DNA of 64,000 nucleotides from Burkholderia sp. Ac-20365 (GCF_017104715.1 NZ_JAAGPI010000015.1:124001-188000); one strand, 5' to 3'. Positions 8,934 through 17,179 are shown, counted from the first letter of the stretch. Numbers and translations are program-made. Notes: generated from the sequence alone by a model not told the origin.

Positions 8934-9638
8934 ATGCTCGAAGCAAAAGGCTTGTGTGCGGGTTATGGCGCGATTCCCGTCCTGTATGACGTGGCGCTGT
9001 CGGTGCGAAGCGGTGAAGCGATCGGCATACTCGGGCACAACGGCATGGGCAAGACCACGTTGCTGCGCACGCTGATCGGCGCGTTGCCCGCGACGGCGGG
9101 CGCGATCCGCTTCGACGGCGATGACGTGACGACATTGCCACCGCACGCTCGTGCGAAACGCGGCATGGCCTACGTGCCGCAAGGGCGCGAGATTTTCCCG
9201 GCGTTATCCGCTTACGACAATTTGCGGCTCGGCCTCGTGAAGACAGGACGCAAACCAGAAGAGGCCATTGATGCGCTGCTGGAGGATTTCCCGCGTCTAC
9301 AGCCTTTGCTCGATCGGGCGGGCGGCGCGCTCTCAGGCGGTGAACAGCAACTGCTTGCACTGGCGCGCGCACTCGCCGGAGAGCCGTCGATGCTGCTGCT
9401 CGACGAGCCGACGGAAGGCATTCAGCCGTCGATCATCGAAGAGATTGCCGAGACGCTCGTTTCACTGCGCGAAAAGCGCGGCCTGACGATCGTACTCGTT
9501 GAGCAGAACCTCGATTTCATCGCCGCGGTATCGCAGCGCGTGCTGGTGATCCGTCGCGGACAGATCGGCGATGAAATACCGCGCGAGCATCTGTCCGATC
9601 TCGACAAGGTCAGTGAATACACCGGGGTGCATGCCTGA
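8934..9638 (+). CDS. ABC transporter ATP-binding protein, UrtE/LivF type
   Basis: The second ATPase, 234 residues, with Walker A GHNGMGKT, a canonical signature ALSGGEQQLLALARAL, Walker B MLLLDEPTEGIQPSII and the H-loop region LVEQNLDFI. The phrase DEPTEGIQPSII is typical of UrtE and LivF proteins. It begins 11 bases after the UrtD-type gene and ends the operon; the next gene is convergent 28 bases on. With the two permeases and the binding protein this completes the importer. Confidence 0.92.
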   Translation: MLEAKGLCAGYGAIPVLYDVALSVRSGEAIGILGHNGMGKTTLLRTLIGALPATAGAIRFDGDDVTTLPPHARAKRGMAYVPQGREIFPALSAYDNLRLGLVKTGRKPEEAIDALLEDFPRLQPLLDRAGGALSGGEQQLLALARALAGEPSMLLLDEPTEGIQPSIIEEIAETLVSLREKRGLTIVLVEQNLDFIAAVSQRVLVIRRGQIGDEIPREHLSDLDKVSEYTGVHA

Positions 9639-9666
9639 GCGAAGCGCTGTTGCCGCCTTGCACACG

Positions 9667-9867
9667 CTACGCGAGCGCTGTCCACACCTGTTCGGATGAA
9701 CAGCCGCACAACTGACGCATCATCACCGTGCCGCATTGCTCGCAACGGTAATGTTCGATTGCAGTCACGCCTTCGCATTCACCAATGCCGATGAGCGTCA
9801 TGCCGTCCGTGCGGACGATTTCGGCGGGACGCCCCTGAAGACTTGTGCATACAGTGCAATTGTCCAT
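9667..9867 (-). CDS. Small cysteine-rich protein, zinc-ribbon-like
   Basis: A 66-residue cytoplasmic protein with two close cysteine pairs, CTVC near residue 4 and CEQC near residue 43, plus Cys54 and Cys56 (LCGC). The CxxC pairs suggest a small zinc ribbon, possibly nucleic-acid binding. I do not recognise a named family. A good ribosome site (GAGGAAACTGA) precedes the ATG, and the opposite frames give nothing better, so the gene is probably real. It is convergent with the ABC operon. Confidence 0.65.
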   Translation of the reverse strand: MDNCTVCTSLQGRPAEIVRTDGMTLIGIGECEGVTAIEHYRCEQCGTVMMRQLCGCSSEQVWTALA

Positions 9868-10277
9868 TCAGTTTCCTCATAGCTGACTGCGGCGCTCGAT
9901 CACAACAAAAAATCAAGCCCGCTGCGGTGGTCCAGATTGAAGATCCCGCGATGAGGCGAAGCGGCGCGCCTAGTATCGCCCAACATTTTTCGTGGCGCAG
10001 CATTTTTGTGTCTGTTAGCGACGGGAAAAATTGAGGACAAACCAGACTGGTGCATCGACACGCGATGCTGCCCAATTCAAGGGCAAAATGGATGCCCTCC
10101 TATGCCGGTGGTGTGAGTTTTTCTTTAAACAGGCATGCGGCAAAACGCCCGACTGCCTGTCCGATTGACACCTTGGCCATTCCTGACAAATGCCTTACAC
10201 TACGCCGGAAGTCACTCGGAAAGCATGAGTGCGCTGTGTCGGTCGTGAAGTTTCGATAACTGGCCAAAGGAGACGTT
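9868..10277. other. 410-bp intergenic region, no gene seen
   Basis: This gap holds the upstream regions of the small zinc-ribbon gene (minus strand) and of the small gene at 10278. A TTGACA occurs at 10165-10170, but no matching -10 box follows at 16-18 bases, so I do not call a promoter. The stretch 9905-10035 is somewhat AT-rich. No RNA gene, repeat or convincing hairpin was found. Confidence 0.5.
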
Positions 10278-10508
10278 ATGCACTTCTATCACCACGGTGT
10301 AGCGATACAACCGTCCGTAGCAAGGAGCGGCAATACCTTCGTCGCGCGCGTTTCGATTCTTGAGGAGGATGGCGATGCGACGTCGCTCGGCAATCTCGGC
10401 CACTTTGCGAACCGCGAGTCCGCCTTCGCATTTGCGGTGCGCTGCGGCACAGCATTCGTCGACGATGAACCCATGCCGCTGCCGCCCTGCAACATCCGGC
10501 AAAGCTGA
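10278..10508 (+). CDS. Small hypothetical protein
   Basis: A 76-residue protein preceded by an excellent ribosome site (AAAGGAGACGTT then ATG). It has alternating beta-like stretches (GNTFVARVSILEEDG) and a helix (NRESAFAFAVRCG). No family is recognised; the form recalls small Burkholderia proteins built of a single beta-beta-alpha unit. The next gene starts 90 bases downstream in the same direction and has a similar size and fold pattern, so the pair may be related duplicates. Confidence 0.65.
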   Translation: MHFYHHGVAIQPSVARSGNTFVARVSILEEDGDATSLGNLGHFANRESAFAFAVRCGTAFVDDEPMPLPPCNIRQS

Positions 10509-10598
10509 TGTCCGCAAGACACACGCCGCTTCGCGTCGAACCGTTTGCGGAAAGCGAACGAAGCGGGATTCAGGCATCTGGAGCAGAGGAGCGCAGTC

Positions 10599-10853
10599 AT
10601 GATTCAATCGGAAATCCATAAGTTTCCGTATACGCGGTCGGCGGGCATGCAGAGGACGTATGACGTCACGATCAATCTCGTGCGGCGCGACTCGGGTGTC
10701 TTTGCCTACAGGTCGTGGGTGCACTATGCGGGTGCTTTCAAAGGAAACGGTCTCGACTTCCCGCTGGTTTCGCGGACTACGGATCAGGCCGTCACGGAAG
10801 CGCGTGCGCGCGTTGAAAAACATATCGAGCATCTGCTCGGCGTGACGGAGTGA
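10599..10853 (+). CDS. Small hypothetical protein
   Basis: An 84-residue protein starting MIQSEIHKFPYT, with GGAGCAGAGGAG before the ATG. The frame is open from 10545, but the upstream codons lack a ribosome site. The pattern is two beta strands (YDVTINLVRRDSGVFAYRSWVHY) and a long C-terminal helix (DQAVTEARARVEKHIEHLLG), like the previous gene. Function unknown. Confidence 0.65.
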   Translation: MIQSEIHKFPYTRSAGMQRTYDVTINLVRRDSGVFAYRSWVHYAGAFKGNGLDFPLVSRTTDQAVTEARARVEKHIEHLLGVTE

Positions 10854-10975
10854 TCTCACTGCGCGTGAATACGGCAAATCGATTACACGCGATGTAATTG
10901 GCCAGACGTTGCGCGGGATCTACTCTTCGGCTGTCGCGTCATCAATCGGATGACGCTTTCGACCAAGGAGAGGCC

Positions 10976-11533
10976 ATGTCCCGCTATCCCACTCACACGC
11001 TCGAATCGGCACCGCTGCAATCGCAGCCCGTGTTGCGACAACTTCAGCAGACATTCGGGCTGATCCCGAACATCGCCGCAAAGATGGCGTTGTCGCCGGT
11101 GCTGACCAATGGGTTCATCGGATTGTTCGAGCGCGTGCACGCGAGCAGTCTGACCGAGCCGCAGATTCAGACACTACTCTTGACCAACGCAGTCGCGAAC
11201 GCCAGCGAATGGCCTGTCGCGTTTCATAGCGCGCTCGCATTGAAGCAAGGCGTATCATCCGCCGATGTCGATGCGATCCGTTACGGTGGCGTGCCTTCGG
11301 ATGCGCAACTCGCCGCGCTTTCCACGCTGGCGCGCACGCTGATCGAGAAACGTGGGCGTCTTGACGCGTCGGACCAGCAGCGTTTCGTCGAGGCCGGATT
11401 CAGCGCCGAGCAGTTGCTCGAAGTCATTGCAGTCGTTGCTGCGTCGACCATCACGAACTACACGAGCAGCGTGACGGAACCGGAACTCGAAGCGCAATTC
11501 GACGCATTCGCGTGGCGTGCAGGCAAAGTCTGA
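10976..11533 (+). CDS. AhpD/carboxymuconolactone decarboxylase-like protein lacking the CxxC cysteines
   Basis: A 185-residue all-helical protein of the CMD/AhpD superfamily, starting at the ATG at 10976 after AAGGAGAGG. The family's active site is usually E-C-x-x-C-x-x-x-H. Here the aligned stretch is NASEWPVAFH (75-84), with Ser77 and Pro80 where the cysteines belong and only His84 kept. It therefore cannot act as a thiol peroxidase in the AhpD way and may be a binding protein or a different enzyme. It stands 38 bases upstream of an XRE regulator in the same direction. Confidence 0.82.
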   Translation: MSRYPTHTLESAPLQSQPVLRQLQQTFGLIPNIAAKMALSPVLTNGFIGLFERVHASSLTEPQIQTLLLTNAVANASEWPVAFHSALALKQGVSSADVDAIRYGGVPSDAQLAALSTLARTLIEKRGRLDASDQQRFVEAGFSAEQLLEVIAVVAASTITNYTSSVTEPELEAQFDAFAWRAGKV

Positions 11534-11571
11534 GTTCGCTATAGTGACTCGCCTCGATCAGAGGAAATCCG

Positions 11572-12408
11572 ATGAACGTCAGAAGCCACGATCCGAAAGC
11601 GCCGTCGGGCGAACTGGGCAATCTGCTTCGATACTGGCGTGACGCGCGTGGCGTGAGCCAGCTCGATCTGTCGCTCGACGCAGGTATTTCGCAGCGGCAG
11701 ATCAGCTTTATCGAAAGCGGGCGCAGCGTGCCGGGCCGCGAGACATTGTTGACGCTTGCCCAGGCGCTCGACGTGCCGCTGCGTGAACGCAATGCGCTGC
11801 TGCTCGCGGCCGGATACGCACCCATGTACTCGGAGGCGCCGTGGAATGCGCAGGAGATGCATGGCGTCATTCGTGCGCTGGAGCGGGTCGTTCGCCAGCA
11901 CGAACCGTTTCCGGCCATCGTGATGGACCGGCACTGGAACGTGCTGATGACCAACGACGCCGCGCCGCGTTTTTTCAACTGCTTCTTCGATATGACATCG
12001 CGCCAGGGCCCGCGCAATATGTTGCATCTGATGTTCGATCCGCAAGGGATACGTCCTTACGTCGCCGATTGGGACAACGTCGCACGGAGCCTGTTGCAGC
12101 GGGTGCATCGTGAATCGGTGGGCAGGGTGATCGATGACGGCACCGCGCGTCTGATCGATGAACTGCTCGCCTATCCCGATGTGCCACGCGACTGGAAGAC
12201 GGCGCATCTTCTGTCGGCTTCGCCGGCGATGCCTGTCATTCCAATCGGGTTCGTCAGTGGTGTCGATGTGCTTCGTTACTTCTCGATGGTCACGAGCGTG
12301 GGCGCGCCGCAAAACATCGCCGCGCAGGAACTGCGACTGGAGTGCATGTTTCCAATAGATGACGCGACGCAAGCGCGCCATCTCCAGTTGCTGGAAGCGA
12401 ATGCATAG
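11572..12408 (+). CDS. XRE family regulator with MmyB-like ligand-binding domain
   Basis: A 278-residue DNA-binding protein. Residues 15-70 are a Cro/CI-type helix-turn-helix (RGVSQLDLSLDAGISQRQISFIESGRSVP, split across the turn). Residues about 95-270 match the MmyB PAS-like ligand-binding domain, with PAIVMDRHWNVLMTNDAA as its hallmark. Such proteins often regulate an adjacent oxidoreductase; the neighbours are an AhpD-like gene (same strand) and an SDR (convergent, 7 bases away). GAGGAAATCC precedes the ATG. Confidence 0.9.
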   Translation: MNVRSHDPKAPSGELGNLLRYWRDARGVSQLDLSLDAGISQRQISFIESGRSVPGRETLLTLAQALDVPLRERNALLLAAGYAPMYSEAPWNAQEMHGVIRALERVVRQHEPFPAIVMDRHWNVLMTNDAAPRFFNCFFDMTSRQGPRNMLHLMFDPQGIRPYVADWDNVARSLLQRVHRESVGRVIDDGTARLIDELLAYPDVPRDWKTAHLLSASPAMPVIPIGFVSGVDVLRYFSMVTSVGAPQNIAAQELRLECMFPIDDATQARHLQLLEANA

Positions 12409-12415
12409 CGGGCAA

Positions 12416-13177
12416 TCAGGGCATAGGAAGCGGATTGTCGATCAACATCTGGTTGAAGTAGTTGACGATGTCATGCTCGCCCGGCCCGGCGCTGTTTCGC
12501 AACTGCTTGGCAGCGTCGACCACGACTTCCGTGGTCGCATGCTCGAGCAGCGCAAATGTCTCTGCAATGAACGGTTCCAGTTGCATCGCGCGCGAATCGC
12601 CGCTCTTGTAGACGAGATCGGTATCGACCCACGGCGGCGCGATTTCCAGAACCCGCACGGACGTGTCGCGCAACGCGAAGCGCTGCGACAGCGAGTACGA
12701 GTGAATCGCGGCTTTCGTCGCCGAATACAGCGCGGTCATGGCCATCGGAATGTAAGCGACAACCGAACTGTTGTTGATGATATAAGCGTCGGGCTGTGTC
12801 TTCAGATGCTCGATGAACGCGCCGCTGATCCGTGCAGGGCCGAGCAGATTCGTATTCACGAGATGGACCGCTTGCGCGTCGTCGAACGGACCCGTTACAT
12901 CATCAAACGGCATGATGCCTGCATTGTTGATGAGCACGTTCAATGACGGATACTTCTGAATCAGCTGTTCGGCCACGCTCTTGATTTGTGCAGCGTCGGT
13001 CACGTCGATTTCAACGGAATCCATGCCGGGATTGACCTTCGTCACTTCATCCAGCAATGCTTTCCGGCGGCCGCCGATGATTACCTTGTTTCCGTTCTTG
13101 TGAAATGCCTCGGCGAGTCCCCGGCCAATGCCGGAGGTTGCGCCCGTAATGAAGATGGTGTTGCCGGTGAGTTTCAT
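12416..13177 (-). CDS. SDR family oxidoreductase, DltE-like
   Basis: A 253-residue short-chain dehydrogenase. It has TGATSGIG at 11-18, NNAGIMPF in place after strand 4, NNSSVVAYIP with the catalytic serine, and YSATK (Tyr/Lys pair). The sequence resembles DltE-type members, whose substrates are poorly known. AGAGGAG lies before the ATG. It follows the NmrA-type gene by 41 bases on the same strand, so the two probably form an operon downstream of tetR. Confidence 0.88.
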   Translation of the reverse strand: MKLTGNTIFITGATSGIGRGLAEAFHKNGNKVIIGGRRKALLDEVTKVNPGMDSVEIDVTDAAQIKSVAEQLIQKYPSLNVLINNAGIMPFDDVTGPFDDAQAVHLVNTNLLGPARISGAFIEHLKTQPDAYIINNSSVVAYIPMAMTALYSATKAAIHSYSLSQRFALRDTSVRVLEIAPPWVDTDLVYKSGDSRAMQLEPFIAETFALLEHATTEVVVDAAKQLRNSAGPGEHDIVNYFNQMLIDNPLPMP

Positions 13178-13218
13178 CGCGAGTACTCCTCTGCTGGGTG
13201 ACGGGTGTCCATTGCGCG

Positions 13219-14100
13219 TTACTGCTCGAAAACGTGACGATGCGCTTTGATGAATTCGCCGACGGTTTGAGGCGCTTGCCCCGTGATTTCGCGGATCACG
13301 CCGTCTTTGCCCGAGAAAATGCCGTTCTGGTAATCGATAGCGATTGCGAGAAAGTGCTGGATCATGAATTCCGGCAACTGGTATTGCTCGAGATGCGTGC
13401 GGTATTGTTCGAGCGTCGAGGGGCTGTAGGTGATCTTGCGGCCGAGCACTTCGCCGATTTCATCGGCAATCTGCTGCTGGTTGAGTTCGACGGGTCCAAA
13501 CAGCGGATACGTCTTGCCGATATGCTCAGACGGATTCGCAAGAACGGCTGCGATCAGCCGGGCCTGATCCTCGCCTGCAATCGGTGCGTGACGTCCATCG
13601 CCATACGGCAACGTGATCTTGCCTTCCTGCACGATCTGATCGCGCACCCACGGAAAGACCATCCATTCCGAGAAGAACGTCGGGCGAATATGCACAGCCG
13701 GCACACCGGACCAGTCGACCACGCGTTCCGCAATCCAGTGATCGCGTGCGGCATGACTCTTCGAATCTTCGCGTGCCGAGATCTGCGACATCTCGACGAC
13801 CACTTCGACGCCCGCACGACGTGCTGCATCCGCAAAGTATGCAGTGGCCTGAATGAAACCCGGGCGCACGGGATAGCAGAGATATGCACCCGTCACGCCG
13901 TCCATCGCGCGGATCACGTCGTCATGTTCGAGCAACTCGCCGACCACGATTTCGGCGCCCTGTTTGCGCAGCGCTTCACTGCGCTCATCTTCGCGGTGCA
14001 CGAACGCTCGCACGGCGTGACCATCCTGCAGAAGATGACGAACGGTATGAGCACCCGTTTTACCCGTTGCGCCTGTAATGAGGTATTTGCGTTGTTGCAT
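13219..14100 (-). CDS. NmrA/HSCARG-type NAD(P)-binding protein
   Basis: A 293-residue atypical SDR with an N-terminal Rossmann motif GATGKTGAHTVRHLL (8-22) and AFVHRED, the end-of-strand 2 region that reads the cofactor phosphate. It lacks a clear YxxxK pair, as in NmrA-type redox sensors and quinone reductases (QorB-like). GGAGAG precedes the ATG. It lies between tetR and an SDR on the same strand. A perfect 26-bp palindrome lies 101-126 bases upstream. Confidence 0.85.
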   Translation of the reverse strand: MQQRKYLITGATGKTGAHTVRHLLQDGHAVRAFVHREDERSEALRKQGAEIVVGELLEHDDVIRAMDGVTGAYLCYPVRPGFIQATAYFADAARRAGVEVVVEMSQISAREDSKSHAARDHWIAERVVDWSGVPAVHIRPTFFSEWMVFPWVRDQIVQEGKITLPYGDGRHAPIAGEDQARLIAAVLANPSEHIGKTYPLFGPVELNQQQIADEIGEVLGRKITYSPSTLEQYRTHLEQYQLPEFMIQHFLAIAIDYQNGIFSGKDGVIREITGQAPQTVGEFIKAHRHVFEQ

Positions 14101-14200
14101 GATGAACTCTCCAATCTAACGGTGTGAGCACTCTTCGAGAGTGCAGGGGAACAACTCGATATCGCCGCGACTGTGAATTCACTTCGATATCTTATAAGTG

Positions 14201-14226
14201 CATATGCACATTTTTATGTGCATATG
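14201..14226 (+). promoter_or_regulatory. Perfect 26-bp palindrome upstream of the NmrA-type gene
   Basis: Arms CATATGCACAT (14201-14211) and ATGTGCATATG (14216-14226) are perfectly complementary around four T/A bases. A GTGCATATGCAC palindrome is nested at 14199-14210. It lies between the tetR stop and the NmrA-type start, so it is a strong operator candidate for the NmrA-SDR operon. The regulator is not known; it does not resemble the repeat before tetR. Confidence 0.6.
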
Positions 14227-14256
14227 GACGTTGCAATTCAAACCTTGTCTGTCGTG

Positions 14257-14829
14257 CTACAGCGCTTTGAGGTGCTGCCGGACGTCCTGCAGGATCGACG
14301 CGGCCGCGTCAGGGTCTTCGACGATGCGCGCCATCGTGATGGCGCCGATCATCGCCGATAACGCAAAGACCGCTTCCGATCTTGCCGCTTCATGCCGTCG
14401 CCGTCCGCTGCGCTTCGCCAATACGTCGACGAGCCCGGCGAAACCGCGTGATGCTGCGGCGCGCGTCTGTTCATCCGCGCGAGCCAGCTCGCTGCCCATG
14501 GCGGCGAGCGGGCAACCGTCCTCGGGCGCGTCGCGGTGCGACGGTGATACGTACGCATCGACAATGGCCTTGAAACCGTCCTTGCCCTCGCATTCGTTCG
14601 CGGCGGTCTCAAGCCTGCCGATGATCGCCGTCAGTCCTTCTTCGCACGCTTGCGCCACCAGTTGATCTTTGGAGTCGAAATGCCGGTAAAAGCCGCCATG
14701 CGAGAGTCCCGCCTCCGACATCAGGTCGGCGAGTCCGGTTGCCTGGATCCCGTTGGCCCTGAATTCGCGGGCCGCCACCTCGACGATGCGCCGGCGTGTG
14801 TCGGCTGTTTCAACCCTGGACTTCCTCAT
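14257..14829 (-). CDS. TetR family transcriptional regulator
   Basis: A 190-residue repressor from ATG 14829, which has GGAGCG upstream; earlier ATGs at 14853 and 14874 overlap the operator-like repeat. The helix-turn-helix (about 12-55) reads RRRIVEVAAREF and then ATGLADLMSEAGLSHGGFYR followed by HF. The C-terminal domain is of the TetR_C type found in quinone- or electrophile-responsive members. The downstream NmrA and SDR genes on the same strand are likely targets. Confidence 0.9.
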   Translation of the reverse strand: MRKSRVETADTRRRIVEVAAREFRANGIQATGLADLMSEAGLSHGGFYRHFDSKDQLVAQACEEGLTAIIGRLETAANECEGKDGFKAIVDAYVSPSHRDAPEDGCPLAAMGSELARADEQTRAAASRGFAGLVDVLAKRSGRRRHEAARSEAVFALSAMIGAITMARIVEDPDAAASILQDVRQHLKAL

Positions 14830-14859
14830 GACTGTTGCGCTCCGTGACTGCATGTTTTG

Positions 14860-14875
14860 GATGATAGTCATCATC
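14860..14875 (+). promoter_or_regulatory. Inverted repeat before tetR, candidate autoregulatory site
   Basis: Perfect 6-base arms GATGAT and ATCATC flank a 4-base centre, 31-46 bases upstream of the chosen tetR ATG. The length suits a TetR dimer. Upstream sequence toward 14915 is short, so the promoter must lie here too. Confidence 0.45.
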
Positions 14876-14915
14876 TAAAAAAGAGTCAACGGGGTCTTTG
14901 CTGCAACACTGCGTT

Positions 14916-15557
14916 TCAACTTTCGAACGGCGCGTGGTTGATCAGGTCGCAGACATTTGCGCATTCGAAGCCATGCACGTGCCGACGTCCGATATCGGCG
15001 AGACCTGTGCCGGGCGCCGTGTATGGCTTCTTCCTGACCACTTCAGCCAGGGCTTCGGTAAAGGCGGCCTTGAACCCGATGCGCGGATAAAGGGCGAGCG
15101 TGTCGTCGACGAGAGCGGGCGTGATCTCGTCCAGCCGCATTCCGAAGACGTCAACGTGGGCGCCCATATAGATCAGCGCGATTTCCGGCTGCTTGCGATC
15201 GGCGATGCCTGCGCTCGAATGCAGCGCGATCGCATCCCACACGAGTTCGGCTTTCGACTCGGGGTAGCCGTGCGCGAGCAGAATCCCGCTCGCAGCATCC
15301 GCGCCATCCACTTCGAAGCGCTGGTCGGCGGAGAATTCGTCGGTCAGACCCAGATCATGAAACAGGGCCGCCAGATACACGACCTCGCGGTCGTATTTCA
15401 AACCGCGTGTGCGACCGAGAAATTCGGCAAACCACCACGTGCGGTGGACGTGGTTTAGAAGCGCAGGTGAATGGACCCGTTCGACCACGGAACGGGCCTG
15501 ACGGGTGAACCCGGAATCAGGCGCGGTGATTCCTCCGATGTTAACAAGGGTGCTCAT
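14916..15557 (-). CDS. HD domain hydrolase, cyanamide-hydratase-like
   Basis: A 213-residue metal-dependent HD protein from ATG 15557, with GGAGAT upstream. The metal ligands are visible as HVHR (36-39), LFHDLG (His67/Asp68) and later histidines (AIALHSS). The whole protein resembles the HD family that includes cyanamide hydratase-type enzymes (WWFAEFLGR, SPALLNHVHRTW). Many members of unknown substrate exist, so cyanamide use is not claimed. It is divergent from a GlxA-type AraC regulator, with a symmetric candidate operator between them. Confidence 0.85.
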   Translation of the reverse strand: MSTLVNIGGITAPDSGFTRQARSVVERVHSPALLNHVHRTWWFAEFLGRTRGLKYDREVVYLAALFHDLGLTDEFSADQRFEVDGADAASGILLAHGYPESKAELVWDAIALHSSAGIADRKQPEIALIYMGAHVDVFGMRLDEITPALVDDTLALYPRIGFKAAFTEALAEVVRKKPYTAPGTGLADIGRRHVHGFECANVCDLINHAPFES

Positions 15558-15610
15558 GCGATCTCCGCAGACAGGGGATGAATTGAGCATCAGTGTAGAA
15601 ATTCGCCGCG

Positions 15611-15645
15611 TGTCACAAATGACTGTTTTTGGACGATTTGTGCCA
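15611..15645 (+). promoter_or_regulatory. Candidate operator of the GlxA-type regulator (site A)
   Basis: A 35-bp inverted arrangement: TGTCACAAATGAC at the left and, on the opposite strand, TGGCACAAATCGT at the right. The same 35-bp geometry with related half-sites recurs at 17123-17157. It lies in the divergent region between the HD gene and the AraC-type gene, 35 bases before the latter's ATG. Confidence 0.5.
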
Positions 15646-15679
15646 AAATGAAAATCACGGTTTGTGATGGGAGCTTGCT

Positions 15680-16711
15680 ATGAAGGGATCGGGCAAAGCA
15701 GCGGGGTCGATTCCGGCCATGAAGCAAAGGCGTGTCGTCATTCTCGGCTTGCCGCCTGTCGACGCGCTCGACGTAATCGGCCCCGTGGAAGTTTTCGCCG
15801 CTGCGAATCTGGCGTGTGGGGAAAGGCCCGCTCCCTACTCGATCGAACTGGTTTGCGCGGGGCCCGATGTCACGCTGGAAAGCGAGTCAGGCATCGGACT
15901 CAAGGGCCACAGAACGCTTGAAACGGAGCGTCGCGCAAACAGGCCGATCGACACGCTGATCGTGACCACCGGCTTTGGATCGACGGAGCGTTTCGACAAG
16001 AGCGCGATAGCGTGGATACGAAAGCGTTCGCAAACAGCGCGCCGCGTGTGTTCGATCTGTGTCGGCGCGTTTGCGCTGGCCGAAGCGGGGCTGCTCAATG
16101 GCCGCAAGGCCACGACGCACTGGCGGATGACGCAGCGGCTTGCCGAGCGTTATCCCGACGTACAGGTCGACCCCGTTCCGATCTGGGTCAAGGACGGCAA
16201 CCTGTACACGTCGGCGGGTGTGTCGGCGGGAATCGATCTCGCACTTGCGCTCGTCGGCGAAGACCAGGGCAACGACGTCGCGCTGGAGATCGCGAAGAAC
16301 CTGGTGCTGTTCCTGCGACGTCCCGGCGGGCAGGCCCAATTCAGTGTCGCGCTTCAATCGCAGCGCACGTCGGGCTCGAGCATGGACGATCTGTGCCACT
16401 GGATCAACGAGCACCTGCATGCAAATCTGACGACGGAAATGCTGGCGGATAAAGCATCGACGAGCGTCAGAACCTTGATACGCATGTTCCAGCGCGAACT
16501 GAAAACAACGCCTGCAAGGTATGTCGAGGATGTCCGGCTCGAAGCCGTTCGCCGTGCGCTGGAACTCGGCGAAAGATCGATAGACGAAATAGCGCGCCGA
16601 TGCGGCTACGGCAGCAGCGACGTGCTGAGAAAGGCTTTTACGCGGCGCATGGGCGTGAGCCCGCGAGAGTACGCGCAACGTTTCTCGCCGGATAGCGACG
16701 CCGCGCGATGA
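15680..16711 (+). CDS. GlxA family AraC-type transcriptional regulator
   Basis: A 343-residue activator-type protein with an N-terminal DJ-1/PfpI domain (about 15-185; RRVVILGLPPVDALDVIGPV, VCSICVGAFALAEAG around the nucleophile-elbow cysteine) and a C-terminal AraC domain (about 235-335; two helix-turn-helices, the second RRCGYGSSDVLRKAFTRRMG). GlxA-type regulators often answer to nitrogenous or carbonyl metabolites. GGGAGC precedes the ATG. It is divergent from the HD gene. Confidence 0.93.
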   Translation: MKGSGKAAGSIPAMKQRRVVILGLPPVDALDVIGPVEVFAAANLACGERPAPYSIELVCAGPDVTLESESGIGLKGHRTLETERRANRPIDTLIVTTGFGSTERFDKSAIAWIRKRSQTARRVCSICVGAFALAEAGLLNGRKATTHWRMTQRLAERYPDVQVDPVPIWVKDGNLYTSAGVSAGIDLALALVGEDQGNDVALEIAKNLVLFLRRPGGQAQFSVALQSQRTSGSSMDDLCHWINEHLHANLTTEMLADKASTSVRTLIRMFQRELKTTPARYVEDVRLEAVRRALELGERSIDEIARRCGYGSSDVLRKAFTRRMGVSPREYAQRFSPDSDAAR

Positions 16712-16753
16712 TGTCGTGTCGCCGCCGCATGCCCGGCGGCGACACATGTACGC

Positions 16754-17047
16754 TTACTGAAGCAGCAGGCCGAGCGGAGCGAGCGGTCCGACGGGCATCA
16801 ACTCGAAGGTCATCAGGCCTTCGGCCGTGAGCGGCAAAGCATCGACAGCGGCTTTTGCGTGATCGACCGATTCGACGTTCATCAGAAAAATGACGCCGGG
16901 TGTGCTCTCGTGAGCACGGAACCAGAACTGCTCGATGGTGCCGTCGAGATAGAGCTTGAGTGTATCGGGAACCTCTTTCGGCATGATGCGCTGGCGTTGT
17001 TCAGGCGTGAACGGCTGGCTGATCGAACCAATGGCAAACACTTTCAT
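16754..17047 (-). CDS. Small conserved protein, muconolactone-isomerase/YCII-like fold
   Basis: A 97-residue protein, GGAGAG before the ATG. The pattern MKVFAIGSISQ ... FWFRAHESTPGVIFLMNVESVDHAKAAVDALPL is that of a ferredoxin-like alpha-beta sandwich, such as the dimeric muconolactone isomerase or YCII-like families. No catalytic residues can be assigned. It converges with the regulator gene and has a near-copy of that regulator's candidate operator upstream, which suggests joint control. Confidence 0.75.
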   Translation of the reverse strand: MKVFAIGSISQPFTPEQRQRIMPKEVPDTLKLYLDGTIEQFWFRAHESTPGVIFLMNVESVDHAKAAVDALPLTAEGLMTFELMPVGPLAPLGLLLQ

Positions 17048-17122
17048 GAAGACCTCTCCGGTGAATGATCGTGGTGACGTACAACGGAGATGAGTCTAGT
17101 GTCGGAGGTTATTTGCCGGTAC

Positions 17123-17157
17123 TGGCGCAAACGACAACTTTGGCATCGTTTACGCCA
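17123..17157 (+). promoter_or_regulatory. Candidate operator of the GlxA-type regulator (site B)
   Basis: TGGCGCAAACGA at 17123-17134 is mirrored by TCGTTTACGCCA at 17146-17157, with 11 of 12 positions paired. The span (35 bp) equals that of site A at 15611-15645, and about 22 of 35 positions agree. It lies 76-110 bases upstream of the small gene that starts at 17047. Confidence 0.5.
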
Positions 17158-17179
17158 TGCAATCCGATAGCGCGTCCCG

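Noticed and set aside
10165..10201. A sigma-70 promoter with TTGACA and TACACT
   Set aside because: The spacing between the two boxes is 25 bases, far from the usual 16-18.
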